A stretch of DNA of 64,000 nucleotides from Rhabditophanes sp. KR3021 (Eukaryota; Nematoda; Chromadorea; Rhabditida; Alloionematidae): positions 4,712,001-4,776,000 of the forward strand of contig CAUJLY010000002.1 in the NCBI GenBank assembly GCA_963281155.1, written 5' to 3'. Shown here in pieces: positions 37,801 through 50,265 of the stretch (position 1 is its first letter; each line of letters begins with the position of its first letter). The notes below the pieces were generated by a model that was not told the DNA's origin, made no database searches, and saw only the letters and a program-made list of their open reading frames with translations. Position numbers and translations under genes: made by a program.

Positions 37801-40800
37801 GATATCCTTCAATTAATTGTTCACTGCCGTTGATCGGTTTAGTCCAGACGCGCATTCCGCTGATTTGGCCAACACCCAAAGCTTCTACTTTGAACGAAGC
37901 ATCAAATTTATTTGCATTTACTTTGACAGGTTTGTTAAGATCTATATTGAATTTACCCGTTTCTCCAGCATCACCAAATATTTGAGCAACAACAATGTTA
38001 TCAATTAAGTCTCTTGTTCCTTTGTTGACAACAATTTTGCCTTCGAAGTTATTTAGATGAATGGGGTCATTTCTCGAGTCATAAAATGAAAATTCCCTAA
38101 ATGGCTGATCTCCATAGTTGGTGCTGGCATGACGCAACCATTTATTGCAATAAAACAAATATTCTTTATCATCATCTAAATCTCTAGCTTCAATTGTCGA
38201 CAAGAAAAAGTCAGGATGATCTCCTTTACCATCCACTTCTATTCCAAATTTAGACAATGGTCCAATATCCCCAAAATCAATTTGTAGTAAGGCACGAGAT
38301 GGCGTCTTTTGTAATTTGGGTTCGGAAAAATTGCGACGATATTGATCCGATCCGGTTCCATAGCCAAAAATTTCAATATTGGACGTGGTTCCGAGCTTTT
38401 CTCCAATTTGACCCCCATGTAATACAAACTCCCATCGATTTACTAAAAATAGATAATAAGCTAATAGGCATCCTTTTACTTACATCTTGAGTTGTCACTC
38501 TTAACTTTTTGATTAGGGCGAACGTTATAAATTTTTTGATTCGGCTTCAGTGTTCTTGTCAACTTTCCATCAACTTGACCGCTGTCTAGCCATTTATTAA
38601 GAAGGAACAAATATTCACAAGGTCTGATAGCATTTCTATCTTCAATTATTATCCTATCTATAAATGTTCCTCCCCCATATCCTTCACTATCATGACTAAT
38701 AACTATTTTAGTGATTTCCTCTAAAGTTATTACCATATTAATTATATTTTTAAAGTTTAGTGTTTATTAGTTGAAGATGCACTATTTCAACATGACGTTG
38801 AGACATCATATATTTGAACATTAGCTGAAAGCTATTTATATTTTGGCGATATTATGATCAAATAAAGCTTTATTAAAATTATTTCTTCATTTTAGTGCAC
38901 AAGATCGCCTCATATTGGTGTTATCAACTACTATGGTCTTACAAGAGAAAAAAGTTATTGTTTTGACCTGACGCACCAATTTGCAAGGCAACCAGTTTAA
39001 AGAAGGACCTTCAAGTAAAGTATCTTGGAACGAAAAGAGTTTGCTATTTAAGGGAGAAGTGTGCTTTTTATTGCGAATGGTAAATTTGAAAGTCATTTAT
39101 GGTATAATTCATTTGTTTTAGATAAATCTGAAAGAATCCCGTCCGTCGTTCAATCATAACAAATGGAAGAAAGTATTGATGATAGAACAGAGATTCATAA
39201 TTTGATTGATTGAGGACTAAGCCGTTATGCTAATAACAAATTACCCGTTGCAAACTACTATAACAACTATCAAGGTGCTATTTATTTAAGAGAGGAAATG
39301 AAGATTTTGTACTGTGGAAAGCTGGAAGTACCTGAGTCTATCTCCAAGGCTAGTGGCAGATTCAAGATGTTTGAGGAGTATATCATGAGTATCAGTTCAA
39401 AACGTCTTATATAAGAGTGTTCATTTTTTGCTACTTGGTCAGAATTTTACTTGTAATGAATCAAAAGACAATTTGGCAACTCAAGAAATTCTATTAGTTT
39501 GGTGAAATTGATAATATCAAGGTCTCAGAATATTAATTGAAGCGGCTAATTCACTTTATCGTATAGAAAACAAGAGTGGAAATGCTTTGATGCTCCTGAG
39601 GGAAAAATGTTCGTAAGGCATCTTGGAAAGAAAGGTAGCTGACCTCATGATCAACCAGTTTACGGTTGCCTCTAATTTTTTGGATGTAGTATTTTATAAA
39701 TAGTTTGTTAATAGTATGTCTAATTATAATATATCATGCACTGTTATACTTTAATCAAAATATACTTACCTTCCAAATGCTCATCTGTCAAAATATTAAA
39801 AATTTCAATATCATTTTGAGAGAATTTGGGTTTCTGGGAGGAAATACTATTTCTTAAAATCAGCAAACCACTATTTTTGGAAGCTCCGTAAATCACAATT
39901 GACAAATCGGAATCAGTTCCTGCACCCCAACGATTACCAATGTAAATGACTACTTTGTAATTTCCTTCTAAAATAAATTGAACATTTTAAAATTATGAAT
40001 TTACATGTATAAAATTACTTTTAGTTAATTCAACCACAGGACTTCCTTCTGTTACACCATCATCGAGATGCAATGAAACTTCATCTTCTAGTTTTGAATC
40101 CAAGGAAGATCCTTCTTCTTCAATGATATCTTCCTTATCCAGTTCATCATTTTCTAATTGTAATTTTTCTAATGATTCTTCTTTATGTAACTCGGGATTA
40201 TGGTCGTCTATACTACGCTTATTTTTTTTCCGTGAATCATATCCTCTCCAAGCTTTCTGAATCATAACAGCTGAATCATGGCGCACTTTTTCTCCGTTAT
40301 CGTCATCATTTTCTTCAATTACTGGGTCAACAATTTCGGCATCAGGAAACTTTTTTCCCACCACTTCTTCTTCATTCAACTCATTTTCCACTTCTTCATT
40401 CAACTCATTTTCCGCTTCTTCATTATACTCATTATCCGTTTTTTTATTTAACTCATTTTCCGTTTCTTCATCCAACTTAGCTTCCTCTACACTTTCACGG
40501 CTTACAACTTCATAAACGCTTTCATGACTTCCAATGTCTTCTTTATGACTTCCAATGTCTTCTTCATGATTTACGATTTCCTCCACAATTTCATGATTCA
40601 TACCTTCATTTTTAATGTCTTCCGTTCCTTCGCTCTCATTGTCTTCAATTGCTGACATCTTTCTCTCTAAAAATAAAGAAATGAATATTGAGTCTCATAA
40701 CACAAAGTGCTTTGAACTTGGGTAAAATATTACCTTTCAATTGTTTTCGAGTAAGGAAACCTCTGACGTTGGCTTGAATCTTTGTTGCGGCTTTGTCAGT

Positions 40801-43546
40801 GCTTATAGAATGGCCAAGACTAGAGTCTGTGTGCTTGATATAATCTGACATGTGTTCATCCTCGTCATCGGTCTCACTTAGTCCGTGAATTTCTATATTA
40901 AAGAGGCATGAATGATAATAAAATGGAGCTAACTTTCACATACCTTTGTTGTTGTCGTCAGAAATTGGAGTTACTATGTTGTCATCTTCTCCACTCTCTA
41001 CACCTTCGTCATTTGTTGGAGTAGTTTCGTGGGCTGAGACTCCTTCATCATAAGTGGTTGGTGTTGACAGCGTAATTTCATCATCTTCCCGAATATCTTC
41101 GATATCGTGAGTATCTACAATTTCATTGGTGGGATAATCTGTCGATGGTCTGCGTTCAAGTTTACCATTTAAGCTTCCATCGTTGTCACTTATGGTGGTA
41201 TGTAGGGAGTGAGGTCTTCCGCTATCTGAATCTGCATTTATGTCATTTTCCTGATGACTACTTGTTAGGGCTGCCCTACTCGGAGGGGCTGCTGGATGAG
41301 GTGTTGCTTTTCGAGGTATATTGTTACTTGACGTTATCTTATGAATGTCTGGAAGGGTAGCAATTTGAATTCGCTGTAACAATTTCTTTCCTGCAAGCTG
41401 TGTAAAACTGGTAACGTTGTTGGCCGCATTTGCTGAAAATAATTATTTTTAGTACGCTCTTAATTAAATGAGGAAGTTGAACATAATTAAAAGAAGCCGT
41501 ACAAAGTAATGCACGTATAAATAAAATATTTAAAAATATGTACTTACTGATCGAGGTGGAGGCTTCATCTTTAGCAGGTTTCTTGTTATTATTGTAGTAA
41601 AGTCTTTGAGTCACTCTGTCGGTAATAGGCGGCAAAAAGTTCTTCCCATTAATGCTGTAATCAATCGTATCTATGAATTTAGATGCGTCTTCAGCGCTTC
41701 CTCTAAACATCGGTTTTTCATTACGCGGTACGGCCAATACACGAGCTTCGTTTAAATTTAGCAAGCTTTCAATGGTCGTTAATCTTTCACCTTGGTAACT
41801 GAAAACACGGAAAATGGCAACTTGTAGACCCTGGGATACTTCTTCCAATAGGATCTCAAAGGATAGCATGCGCATTGGATTAAGAAGAGCTCTGTAAATT
41901 TTTGATGGTCTGCCATTCCGTACAAAAAATAACTGTTTTCCTGTTATAGGTAAACTAATGACACCGTGCTTTCCTCTTTGAGCTTTGCCCTGATACATGT
42001 CATTTCCTATAGCATTCCAGATGTTGTGACCGCTTGAAATGCCTTCCAATTTCCTAGTTGTCCTGTATTCCTTTAATTTTCGATACTTTAAAACCGCATC
42101 CAAATCTACTCCTCTATTTTTTTTAGATGATGCAGCAACATAAACACCATTATGTTTTAATTCCTCAAGAGATGTTATGGCATTCCTACCGTGTGGCGTA
42201 GTTAACTTTCTTACACCATAAGGTAAATCAATATTAGAATTCAAATCATTCAGCAAAGAATCCATGTTCCGGTACCTTGTTTTTGAGATCGGTACTTTGA
42301 CACCCTACAAATATATTTTTCCTTTACACAAGAAAGGTATAATCATTAAACTAACGGAAAAGTAGTTATCTCCATCCTTGTAAAACATGACAGTTTTGGT
42401 AAACTTATCATCCTCACTCAGTGAATTATCGCTTTTCTTAACCACTCCATTTGCTCGTGTTATTTGTGGTAAATTAGGCAAAAAGGAATCATTTCCAAAA
42501 GATTTTTGTAGATCCTTTTTATTTTCAAAATTTCTGCTGTTCATATACACAGTTGAAGGCTATAATTTATAAATGGCAATTAAGAAAAGGTTGTTAATAT
42601 TTGTGTATGATGTATAAAAAAGGCAAATAATACGGGTGAATTAAGATCAATTAAAGTTATGAATAGTAATAATATATATCAATAAATATTACGGCACACC
42701 TATGCCTACGCTAATTACAAATAAAATGTAAAGTCTTAAGACACACAAACAAAAGACTTTGCCTATATAATAACATTCACATGCTGTGGAATATGCATTG
42801 TAGTAATAAAAAAGTATATATCCGACAACACTCTTCAACTTTGATGAAACCTCACAACAGAAATCTTTTTTTGATAAAATTACATATTAAAATGAGCACC
42901 AAAAATGAAGAGCATGAAGAATCTTCTAAAAAGTAAGATGAAATAAAATATTGGTGGCAGGTGAGAAAAGGTAAAAAATGTAATAAATAAATGCAATAAA
43001 TATATGTTATAAATAAATGCCTATATTCATGGCTTGTTAACTATTACACAATGTAAAAAGTTAAAGTTAAAATGAAAGCTAAATAAAAGTAAGTATTATA
43101 TATGCGCATTTAATTTCGCCTTTAAAGATACGCGTCATGAGGTAGTTGGTAACGAAATATACTTATTCTAATATCAGACGTATAAGAAAGATATTTATTT
43201 GCTGATAAGGTTTCATTAAGGTGCGCAGGACTAATTTGGGCAGATAGATTGCAATTATTAAAAGACTTTTACAAATATCAAAGTATGAGATTACAAAATT
43301 CCTTAAAGAAGGATCATTGTTCACGTAGTGGATATATGTCCTTTTTGAATATACTAATGCTTTAATCTTTTTATTATTCTCCCTAATGCATCAACAAAAG
43401 GTTAAAGAGGGATGGACGATTGACAAGCAATTGTTTTGAAAACTTGCTAATCAAGGCTTTTACATTTTTGACAATAACAAAAATAAATTCTTGTGAATTA
43501 AACTTACAGCAATTGAAGAACCCGTAGGTGTTTCACGATAAGACAT
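34887..43546 (-). CDS. Doublecortin-IQ-PLAT multidomain protein
   Basis: Ten exons: 43546-43508, 42559-42356, 42304-41548, 41432-40944, 40892-40734, 40666-40019, 39967-39770, 38720-38484, 38442-36870 and 36822-34887. All phases match, giving 2,079 residues. Doublecortin domain 1 is near 66-142 (TVMFYKDGDNYFS, GVRKLTTPHGRNAI, NGVYVAAS); domain 2 near 204-280 (KQLFFVRNGRP, RVFSYQGERLTTIESLL). IQ motifs lie near 530-548 (ATKIQANVRGFLTRKQL) and 680-697 (AVMIQKAWRGYDSRK). About five PLAT/LH2 domains span 765-1434 (GTDSDLSIVIYG; ITKIVISHDSEGYGGGTF; LLNKWLDSG; GTTSNIEIFGYGTGSDQY; LFYCNKWL). The tail of about 645 residues is acidic and repetitive. Doublecortin domains bind microtubules, IQ motifs bind calmodulin, and PLAT domains bind membranes or proteins (LOXHD1 type). 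A role on stable or ciliary microtubules is inference. Confidence 0.88.
35480..36250 (-). repeat. In-frame repeats in the acidic tail of the doublecortin-PLAT gene
   Basis: About five degenerate units of 40-55 codons repeat head-to-tail within the last exon. Each carries a variant of FYEDPNIVELPV, then NDEIQNMEV, then DDNVSHKLHNDDEVIT. Units differ by substitutions and indels that keep the frame, so the protein repeat is under some constraint or is recent. Confidence 0.8.
38890..39710 (+). pseudogene. Decayed ORF inside a doublecortin-PLAT intron
   Basis: Lies on the plus strand, antisense to the host, inside the 1,049-base intron 39769-38721. Coding-like pieces in one or two frames are VLQEKKVIVLT-stop, then GNQFKEGPSSKVSWNEKS and LLFKGEVCFLLRMVNLK; then MEESIDDRTEIHNLID-stop-GLSRYANN, YYNNYQGAIYLREEMKILYC and SGRFKMFEEYIMSISS; then NSLYRIENKSGNALMLLREK. 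Several stops interrupt them. The GK after ILYC and the RFKMFEEY that follows weakly recall the LYVGK...RMQDHMFDY of the ERG-intron pseudogene. Family unknown. Confidence 0.5.
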
Positions 43547-46500
43547 GTTCCTTTTGTGAAGCAATAAGTGTAAATATATAGAAGTTATAAAAAATATGAA
43601 TAGATATATTTTGTGTATCTAAACAATTGTAAAGTATGTGTAAAAATATAGTAATTAATTTATTTTGTATAGTTCCTTCAAAACAATGCCATTCATGTAC
43701 ATAATTGAACGTCACAAAAATGTTTATTCAAACAAAAGAACAGTTAAAACGGAACAAATTTTGATATACTTATTACGATATTTATTGCTTCTTGGTCAAA
43801 AAGCAAGCTTTTGATAAGTCTGCTAAATAATATATGGAGGGTGATAAGTTTATCCGTAATTAAAACTCCATAATGGATGTCAAGAATAGTGGCAGCAATA
43901 GATGATGTCTACTTAACGTCGGAATGAAGTTACCATGTCGACGAGCTTTTATATGTTTGGGTATTATATTTAAATTGATAGGTTTAAAATATAAATGGTC
44001 GTGTATACATGACAAATTGCACTAATAAAAATTGTTTTTCTAATTTAAAAATACCTTTATTTGGATGAAATTGTCTGCACTTGAAAATATGACCTTACTG
44101 ACTTATTTACTCTATGTAGGTACACTAATTAAAGGATCTTTCTGCACCCCAAACTGAGGAACTTTAAATGAAATTTAAGTAAATCTGGGGAATATTACCA
44201 TTAAGTGAATAATTATTTATATAAATATTTATATAATGTGAACATGGCGAAGACATTTACGAAGAGAGGATGTTTTATCGAATTACCACTCCAAATAATG
44301 TGGCAATCTTTTAATTTTATGTAGGTTGGGATTAAAAGCTTAACTGGAATGGTTTAAACGGTGTGATGTTTATTAATCCCTTACAACAGTAATGAAAAGT
44401 GTATATCTTTTTTGGCAAAAAAGTGAGGATATGTTGGTGGGTGATTAACTTTTAGTTGTTGCTTGAATGAATGTTATCTCATAAAGTTGAATTGCATCCT
44501 GAATAAATATTATCTCATAAAATTGAATTGTATCTGAAGTGGAGTATTCTTTACTTTTTGATTAAAGGATTTTTTAAATTAGGGGCTACTAAATTGTAGT
44601 TTCGCCTAAACAAATTTCAGGATCAGAAATGTTTAATATTATAACATTACAATATAAAGAAGCATTATTAAATTTGACATAATATGCATTACATAATGCC
44701 TTCATTGTGGCTTACTTTTTTTGTTCCTATCAGCTTACCCAGTACGCACTAAATATCAGGTATAATATGCTAATGATACACGTCACATATATTTAAACAT
44801 TTTTAATCTGCATCTCGTAATTTCCTGAACGTCGTTTAAATTTTGAGACAATTGGCTGAAGATTAGTTTATTTTGTAGTTTATACTTATAGTCTCAATTA
44901 AATAGTCACCGACACTTTTTACCTCCAGTAAGATGAGTATAACAAAATACAGGTATCCTTTGACATTATAAAGTGAGTCTATTCTTGAACAAGTATCTAT
45001 ACAATAGATTAATTGAATTGTTTTTTGGGTGAGTTAAAAAAGCTTACACAAGTTAGACAACCTTCTTCAAATAGTTTAATCTGTTGCAAATTGTCTCAAG
45101 AGCCACAAAATGTATCATCAGCATAACATTGTATTACACTTTGAAGGGGTTTAAATTTGATGAAGTATAACTTAATTTTTGAAAATTTATCAAAAACGAG
45201 TTTAATGCAAGTTTAATACTTTTTTAGGACTTGATTAAAATGAATTAAGTACCCATATTTAATGTGTTCTAAGAAGTCTTTAAGCACTTTTTGCAGCCTA
45301 AAAAACGTTATTAAAAATGTTTTGCTAATTAGTCTTTAGCCTCCAGTGACGTCTTGCATATAACGTATAGATGTATAATAAAGATATACTCAGTTATTTT
45401 TCGCGAAGCTTATTGCATGTTCATATTTAAATATACTTATTACACAATATATTTGGGAAAGTTTATTATTTTCATTTTTGAATTGATAATTCTGTATTTT
45501 GTATGATATTAGTCAGTATTATTTAGATTATAAATATTTTATCATATTTATATTTTATCGTATTTTGTGAATTACATTTAGTTTTTGAAGATTGTATTTT
45601 AAATTTGTTGGTTTTCCTTTTTGTTAGTAATTGTAGACAATAAATGAGTGTTACTTTGTATGGCCATAAAAATATGTTTATTTGTGATATCAATTTTGTT
45701 AAATTAAACAGAGTGTGATTTGAAATCAAACAAAAAAATGTCACGTCTATTTTGTAGTTTATGTGGTGAAAATGTATTTAGTTCGATAATTTTGTCTCAG
45801 TTTATTAATATTGTAAAAAGAATACCTGAATATATTGATATTGATATTAATATGTATTAATGTTATGATTTTTAGTTGTTGCAAAAGCTTATTATCATCC
45901 CAAATATTTATTGAAGCAATAAAAGGATGCTTAGTAGCTAGCCTATTTACTGTGTATCATTACCAGCTGCTGTAATAAAACAACAGCTAGTTAAAATATT
46001 TTCAGTGTCGTTTTTATCGTTAAGCTATTTATTTTTTTGTTTTAATAGTATATTTGCTTTTTAAGTGAAATTATAACACCTATCAATATATGGCTTCATA
46101 TTGCTTCAAATAATTGTTTCACGAAGTGAAGATAAGTGTTGTGGTCGAGTTGTAGAAGAATGATTGCAGTCAAATATATGTCTTCAATGACAATCTTTTG
46201 ATTTGTCTCGAAAAAAGGTTTTAACAAAAATAAGTTGGGACTAGTAAAAAGCTCACACATACCAACTACACCTTGGTGATGTTGATTATGTTGGTAATGT
46301 TAGTATTCATTTTGGTGTTTTTAAATCTTATCTAAATTCAATTTACTAAACATGTATTTATGTTTTAATTGTAAATAGTCACTGTAATTATTACTCATAA
46401 TCACTCTTTAAATTCAGCTTCTAATTACTGTTCGATGTTGTTTAATATTTTTTGTTCAATATTTCTTGCTCTAAATATTTTCGCTTTTGTCCAAGTTTAG

Positions 46501-47381
46501 CAAAATTGGTACATAATTAATGCTAACATGTATTGTTAACAATTTATATTTATTAATATTTATGGTTAGCATAAATGTTTTGTAGAATTTGTTTACACAT
46601 GTAAGGTTATAATTTTTGTAAAAGATTGCAGGCTTTCAAACAAAACGCGAGTCTCGTTTTAAAGGTATGTTTAGTAGGGACCCTTTGAAGCAAATGATGA
46701 TATGAACTTTGCAAGCTCCACTTGTTAATATCATTTATAATTAGTGGCTTGATTGAGTTCGTGTGTGTTATAATATTACTAATCCTTGGACTCATTACAA
46801 CCCTTTTTTGATACCAACGACGATGATTTTGGATGATATCGTATTATGGGTAGAGTCAAAAACTAGTAAAAGGAACGACATTCTATCACAACTCTTGATT
46901 ACTTTTATGTTCGATTTGACATAAACAAAATGTCATCACAAAAATATGAGTTGTGTAAGGGGAGTTCAATTAAATCAAAGTCTACACAACAAGAAGGCGC
47001 TAGAAAGGGTAAAAGATGCTTCGGTCATCATATTTCCTTGTGATAGGCTTCTTCTATCATGCTTTTTGCACCTTACACGTTGTAATATCATCAAAAAATG
47101 TAATGGCCATATTGATGATTTGGTTTAGCCAGGTTACAATTTCTTTTCATTTACATTTGTGGTTGCAACGTCGGCTGTTGCCTGTTACTCTCTTTAGATT
47201 ATTGCTATGAATTATTACGCACTTTTATACATATTACATCCTTCTAATTTTACTTAATTTCAGTCAGAATCACGGGCCTTTAACAACCCTTATTAACAGT
47301 CTATCTACTAATACTAACATTTATCTGATATTCTATCATCAATTTGTCTAAAAGCATCTATCTCATCACCATCGAATTACC
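43547..47381. other. Large non-coding interval
   Basis: About 3.8 kb between the divergent doublecortin-PLAT and CCCH genes, so both promoters lie here. Frames are short and stop-rich. Short fragments near 46820-47130 look slightly coding-like (MILDDIVLWVESK; NKKALERVKDASVIIF) but are broken. A tandem 35-base duplication lies at 44465-44535. No tRNA or other RNA gene is recognised. Confidence 0.45.
44465..44535. repeat. Imperfect tandem duplication of about 35 bases
   Basis: Two adjacent copies, gaatgaatgttatctcataa followed by agttgaattgcatcct, and gaataaatattatctcataa followed by aattgaattgtatct, differing at a few positions. Confidence 0.8.
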
Positions 47382-48371
47382 ATGTTTTGCAATACTGAAT
47401 CAGATTTCTTAAGGTAGTTGTAGACTGATGGATAAGTTAATAATTTAGCTATTTTCAGACAAAGCTCTACCTCAACCATCCCAACTCGCCCCCAATCTTC
47501 ACTGAGCACTGGATCTGGAAGCAACGACTCTGGATTTTTCGCCTCCTTCTATGGATCAAACTCTATTGAATTGCCTTCTGCCGCTAAAGTTGGACCCAAA
47601 GTTGACTCTTACAAGACTGTCATGTGCCAGGCCTGGCTAGAAAACAAGACATGCAGCTTTGGGGAAAATTGTCGTTTTGCTCATGGAGAAAGTGAGTTAA
47701 AGCCAATTAAGTCAACCCAACGGTTCAACAACAAATACCGGACCAAGCTTTGTGATCGTTACACAAACGGAGGAATTTGCCCCTACGGTGATAGATGTCT
47801 ATTCATTCATCCAAACGCTAATGGATCAGCCTACTTTAGCCACGAGAAGATCCAAGAAATCACTTCCAAAGGATCCATACCCAAGCTCGACTCATCTTCC
47901 TTAAACTCCTCTACCGGATACCAAAGTTTGTTGCCAACTATGACTGAGAAGCAACACGAAATGCTCTTCAAAAACATTTCAAGAGTCCCCCCAACGTCGT
48001 GGCCTTTGGAAAGACAGAACGTAGATCCATTCAGCAAACTTAACCTAGCTGGATTTGATTACAATATGCTGTGTGAAGGAACCCCAAACCTGTTCGCCCA
48101 AACCTTAGGAACAGAAAAGAGCAGTGTTGATGGTTTAAGCCCCGCCGAGATGTCTCTCTTAAATGCATCATCTTACGCATGGAGAAATTTGATGTACAGC
48201 ACCTTGAAATCAAACGAAGTAGAGAGCCCAGCTTTGAAGACTCCCAAATTTGGTCAAACCCCATCTTACTTTTCAAGTAAGGACCTTAATGCCGAAGAAC
48301 CTTCTCTAGATCATGGACACGTCAGCAATGACCATTACGAACGTCAAATGGCCATGTTTTTGGGCTTGTGA
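47382..48371 (+). CDS. Tandem CCCH zinc-finger RNA-binding protein (TIS11/MEX-5 type)
   Basis: Exons 47382-47413 and 47459-48371 give 314 residues; the short first exon (MFCNTESDFLR) joins in phase across a 45-base intron. Two zinc fingers, both C-x8-C-x5-C-x3-H, stand near residues 54-110: MCQAWLENKTCSFGENCRFAH and LCDRYTNGGICPYGDRCLFIH, each led by YKT or YRT, separated by the normal short linker. This is the tandem finger of TIS11/tristetraprolin and of nematode germline regulators such as MEX-5, POS-1 and OMA-1, which bind U/A-rich 3' untranslated regions in the cytoplasm. The rest is Ser-rich and low complexity. The sequence does not decide which nematode paralogue this is. The first exon is inferred. 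Confidence 0.88.
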
Positions 48372-48663
48372 ACCAGCAGTTAGAATTTTTAATTATTATA
48401 ATTGTAATTTTGTAAATAATTATTATAGTTTAATTGATATTCTATAATATGGTTTTCCAGAAGCCCTTTCGTGTAATCTCAACTTCTTTTAGCATATCAG
48501 CTAGTCGATAATATATGTTACTAATATAACTCTGCTTATTACCTATCGATGACAAAAAGTTTAAATAAAATATGAATTTAAAATTGTTTGTTTTTTGTGC
48601 ATTTCTACATTTAAATTAACTTAGTATTAATAGATTAATGTCATTATTTGATCATTTTTGGCA

Positions 48664-49952
48664 ATGAGTGAGTCGAGCAAGGCTGTCCATGATACTGAAT
48701 ATGTTGGTATTGGCCATTACACAAACCAATTCTTTCGTCGCGCCTCAAGAAATGGCTTGGAATTTACTCTGATGGTTGTGGGTCAAAGTGGTTTAGGTAA
48801 GTAAATAGCAAAAGAAACGAGTGTATTAATTGTATTAAGGTAAATCAACCTTCATAGACTCCCTTTTTCAAACAGACTTGATTTCATCATCTGCCAAGTA
48901 CATTCCTTCAGCAGAGAAGATCCGGGAAAGAAAGTTTAATATCTTCGAAGATAATACAAAACTTCAATTAACAATCGTGGACACTCCTGCATTTGGTGAC
49001 ATGATTAATAACTGCTATTGTTGGAGACCCATTGTCGATTACATTGACAAAATGAATTCAAATTACTTAAAAGACGAGTCCGACATCAACAGGAAGACAA
49101 AAATACCGGATAATCGTGTGCATTTATGTTTGTATTTTATTTCTCCAAATGGGCATGGCATGAAAGAATTGGATATTAAGTTTTTGTCTAAATTACATGA
49201 TAAAGTAAATGTTATTCCCGTAATTGCTAAGGCGGATACTTTGACTACAATCGAGTTAGAACGACTTAAGAGTGCTGTAAGTGTTAATCAATTTGAATAC
49301 ACATGTTTATATTAATGACCAATTTTAGATCCTATTTGAGCTTGATGTAAATGATATCAACGTTTACCACTTTCCTTCATATGCTGACAAAGGAAGCTAT
49401 CAAACTAAATCAAATAATCCAATTCCATATGCCGTAATTTGTAGTAACTTGACAGTTACCAAAGAAGGTGGTAAGAAAATTCGCGCAAGAGAATATCCGT
49501 GGGGTGTTGTCGAGATTGAGAATTTGACTCACAATGACTTTCAACTTTTGAAAGATGACATTTTAAAGAAACATTTAATTGATCTTATTGAAGATACAGC
49601 CAATGTTCATTATGAAAACTACAGATTTACACAATTGGGAAAGCTTTTAACCAACCACACAGAAGTTCCCAATGATATTATGACACATGTTCAAAGGGAG
49701 TTGGATAGACATGAGGAAAAGTTCAAATCGAAGACGGCTTCTATGGAAAGAATTTTCAATGACAAGGTCAGGGAAAGAGAACAGCTCTTGGAATTGAAAA
49801 AGGGCAAAGTAGAAGAATTTGAACTCAAATATGAACTAATTTTGGCGGAAAAAATGAAATTTTTGCAAAATTTATCCTTGGAAGTCAATAAAATGCGCTT
49901 AGCTTATAATTTGAGGGGGGAAGGCTTAAGCGACAAGTCTTCAATGGGATGA
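48664..49952 (+). CDS. Septin GTPase
   Basis: Filament-forming GTP-binding protein of the cytokinetic cortex. Exons 48664-48796, 48840-49276 and 49329-49952 give 397 residues, normal septin length. The P-loop is GQSGLGKST, formed across the first intron. G3 is DTPAFGD, where septins normally have DTPGFGD or DTPGYGD. G4 is AKAD. The septin unique element is recognisable (REYPWGVVEIENLTHNDFQLL), followed by a C-terminal coiled coil (RELDRHEEKFKSK, REREQLLELKKGKVEEFELK). C. elegans has two septins, UNC-59 and UNC-61; which one this matches was not settled. A polybasic stretch before the P-loop is short. Confidence 0.92.
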
Positions 49953-50265
49953 AAAAAGAGTTCCTCTATTAAATAAACAATTTTCTGTAATATCTTTTAC
50001 TACCCTGTTCAACACGTTTGTATTTTTGAGGAATAAAATTCTAATTTAATATAATCAAATAAATATGTGATTAGTTATATTGTTTTAATTGTTTTTTGTT
50101 ATAATTGTATCATATCGATAATAATAATTAAATAATTAAATGATATTTAAAGCTATTTACTAGTTATTTAAATACAAATGTTATTAATTGTTTAATGACT
50201 TACTTCCAATCATGTAGAAATGTTGTATCTTGCAAGAAAATATTTTTTATGAATAATTTGAAAAA

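Noticed and set aside
45523..45744. 73-codon minus-strand frame
   Set aside because: Low-complexity AT-rich chance frame with no domain or splice signal.
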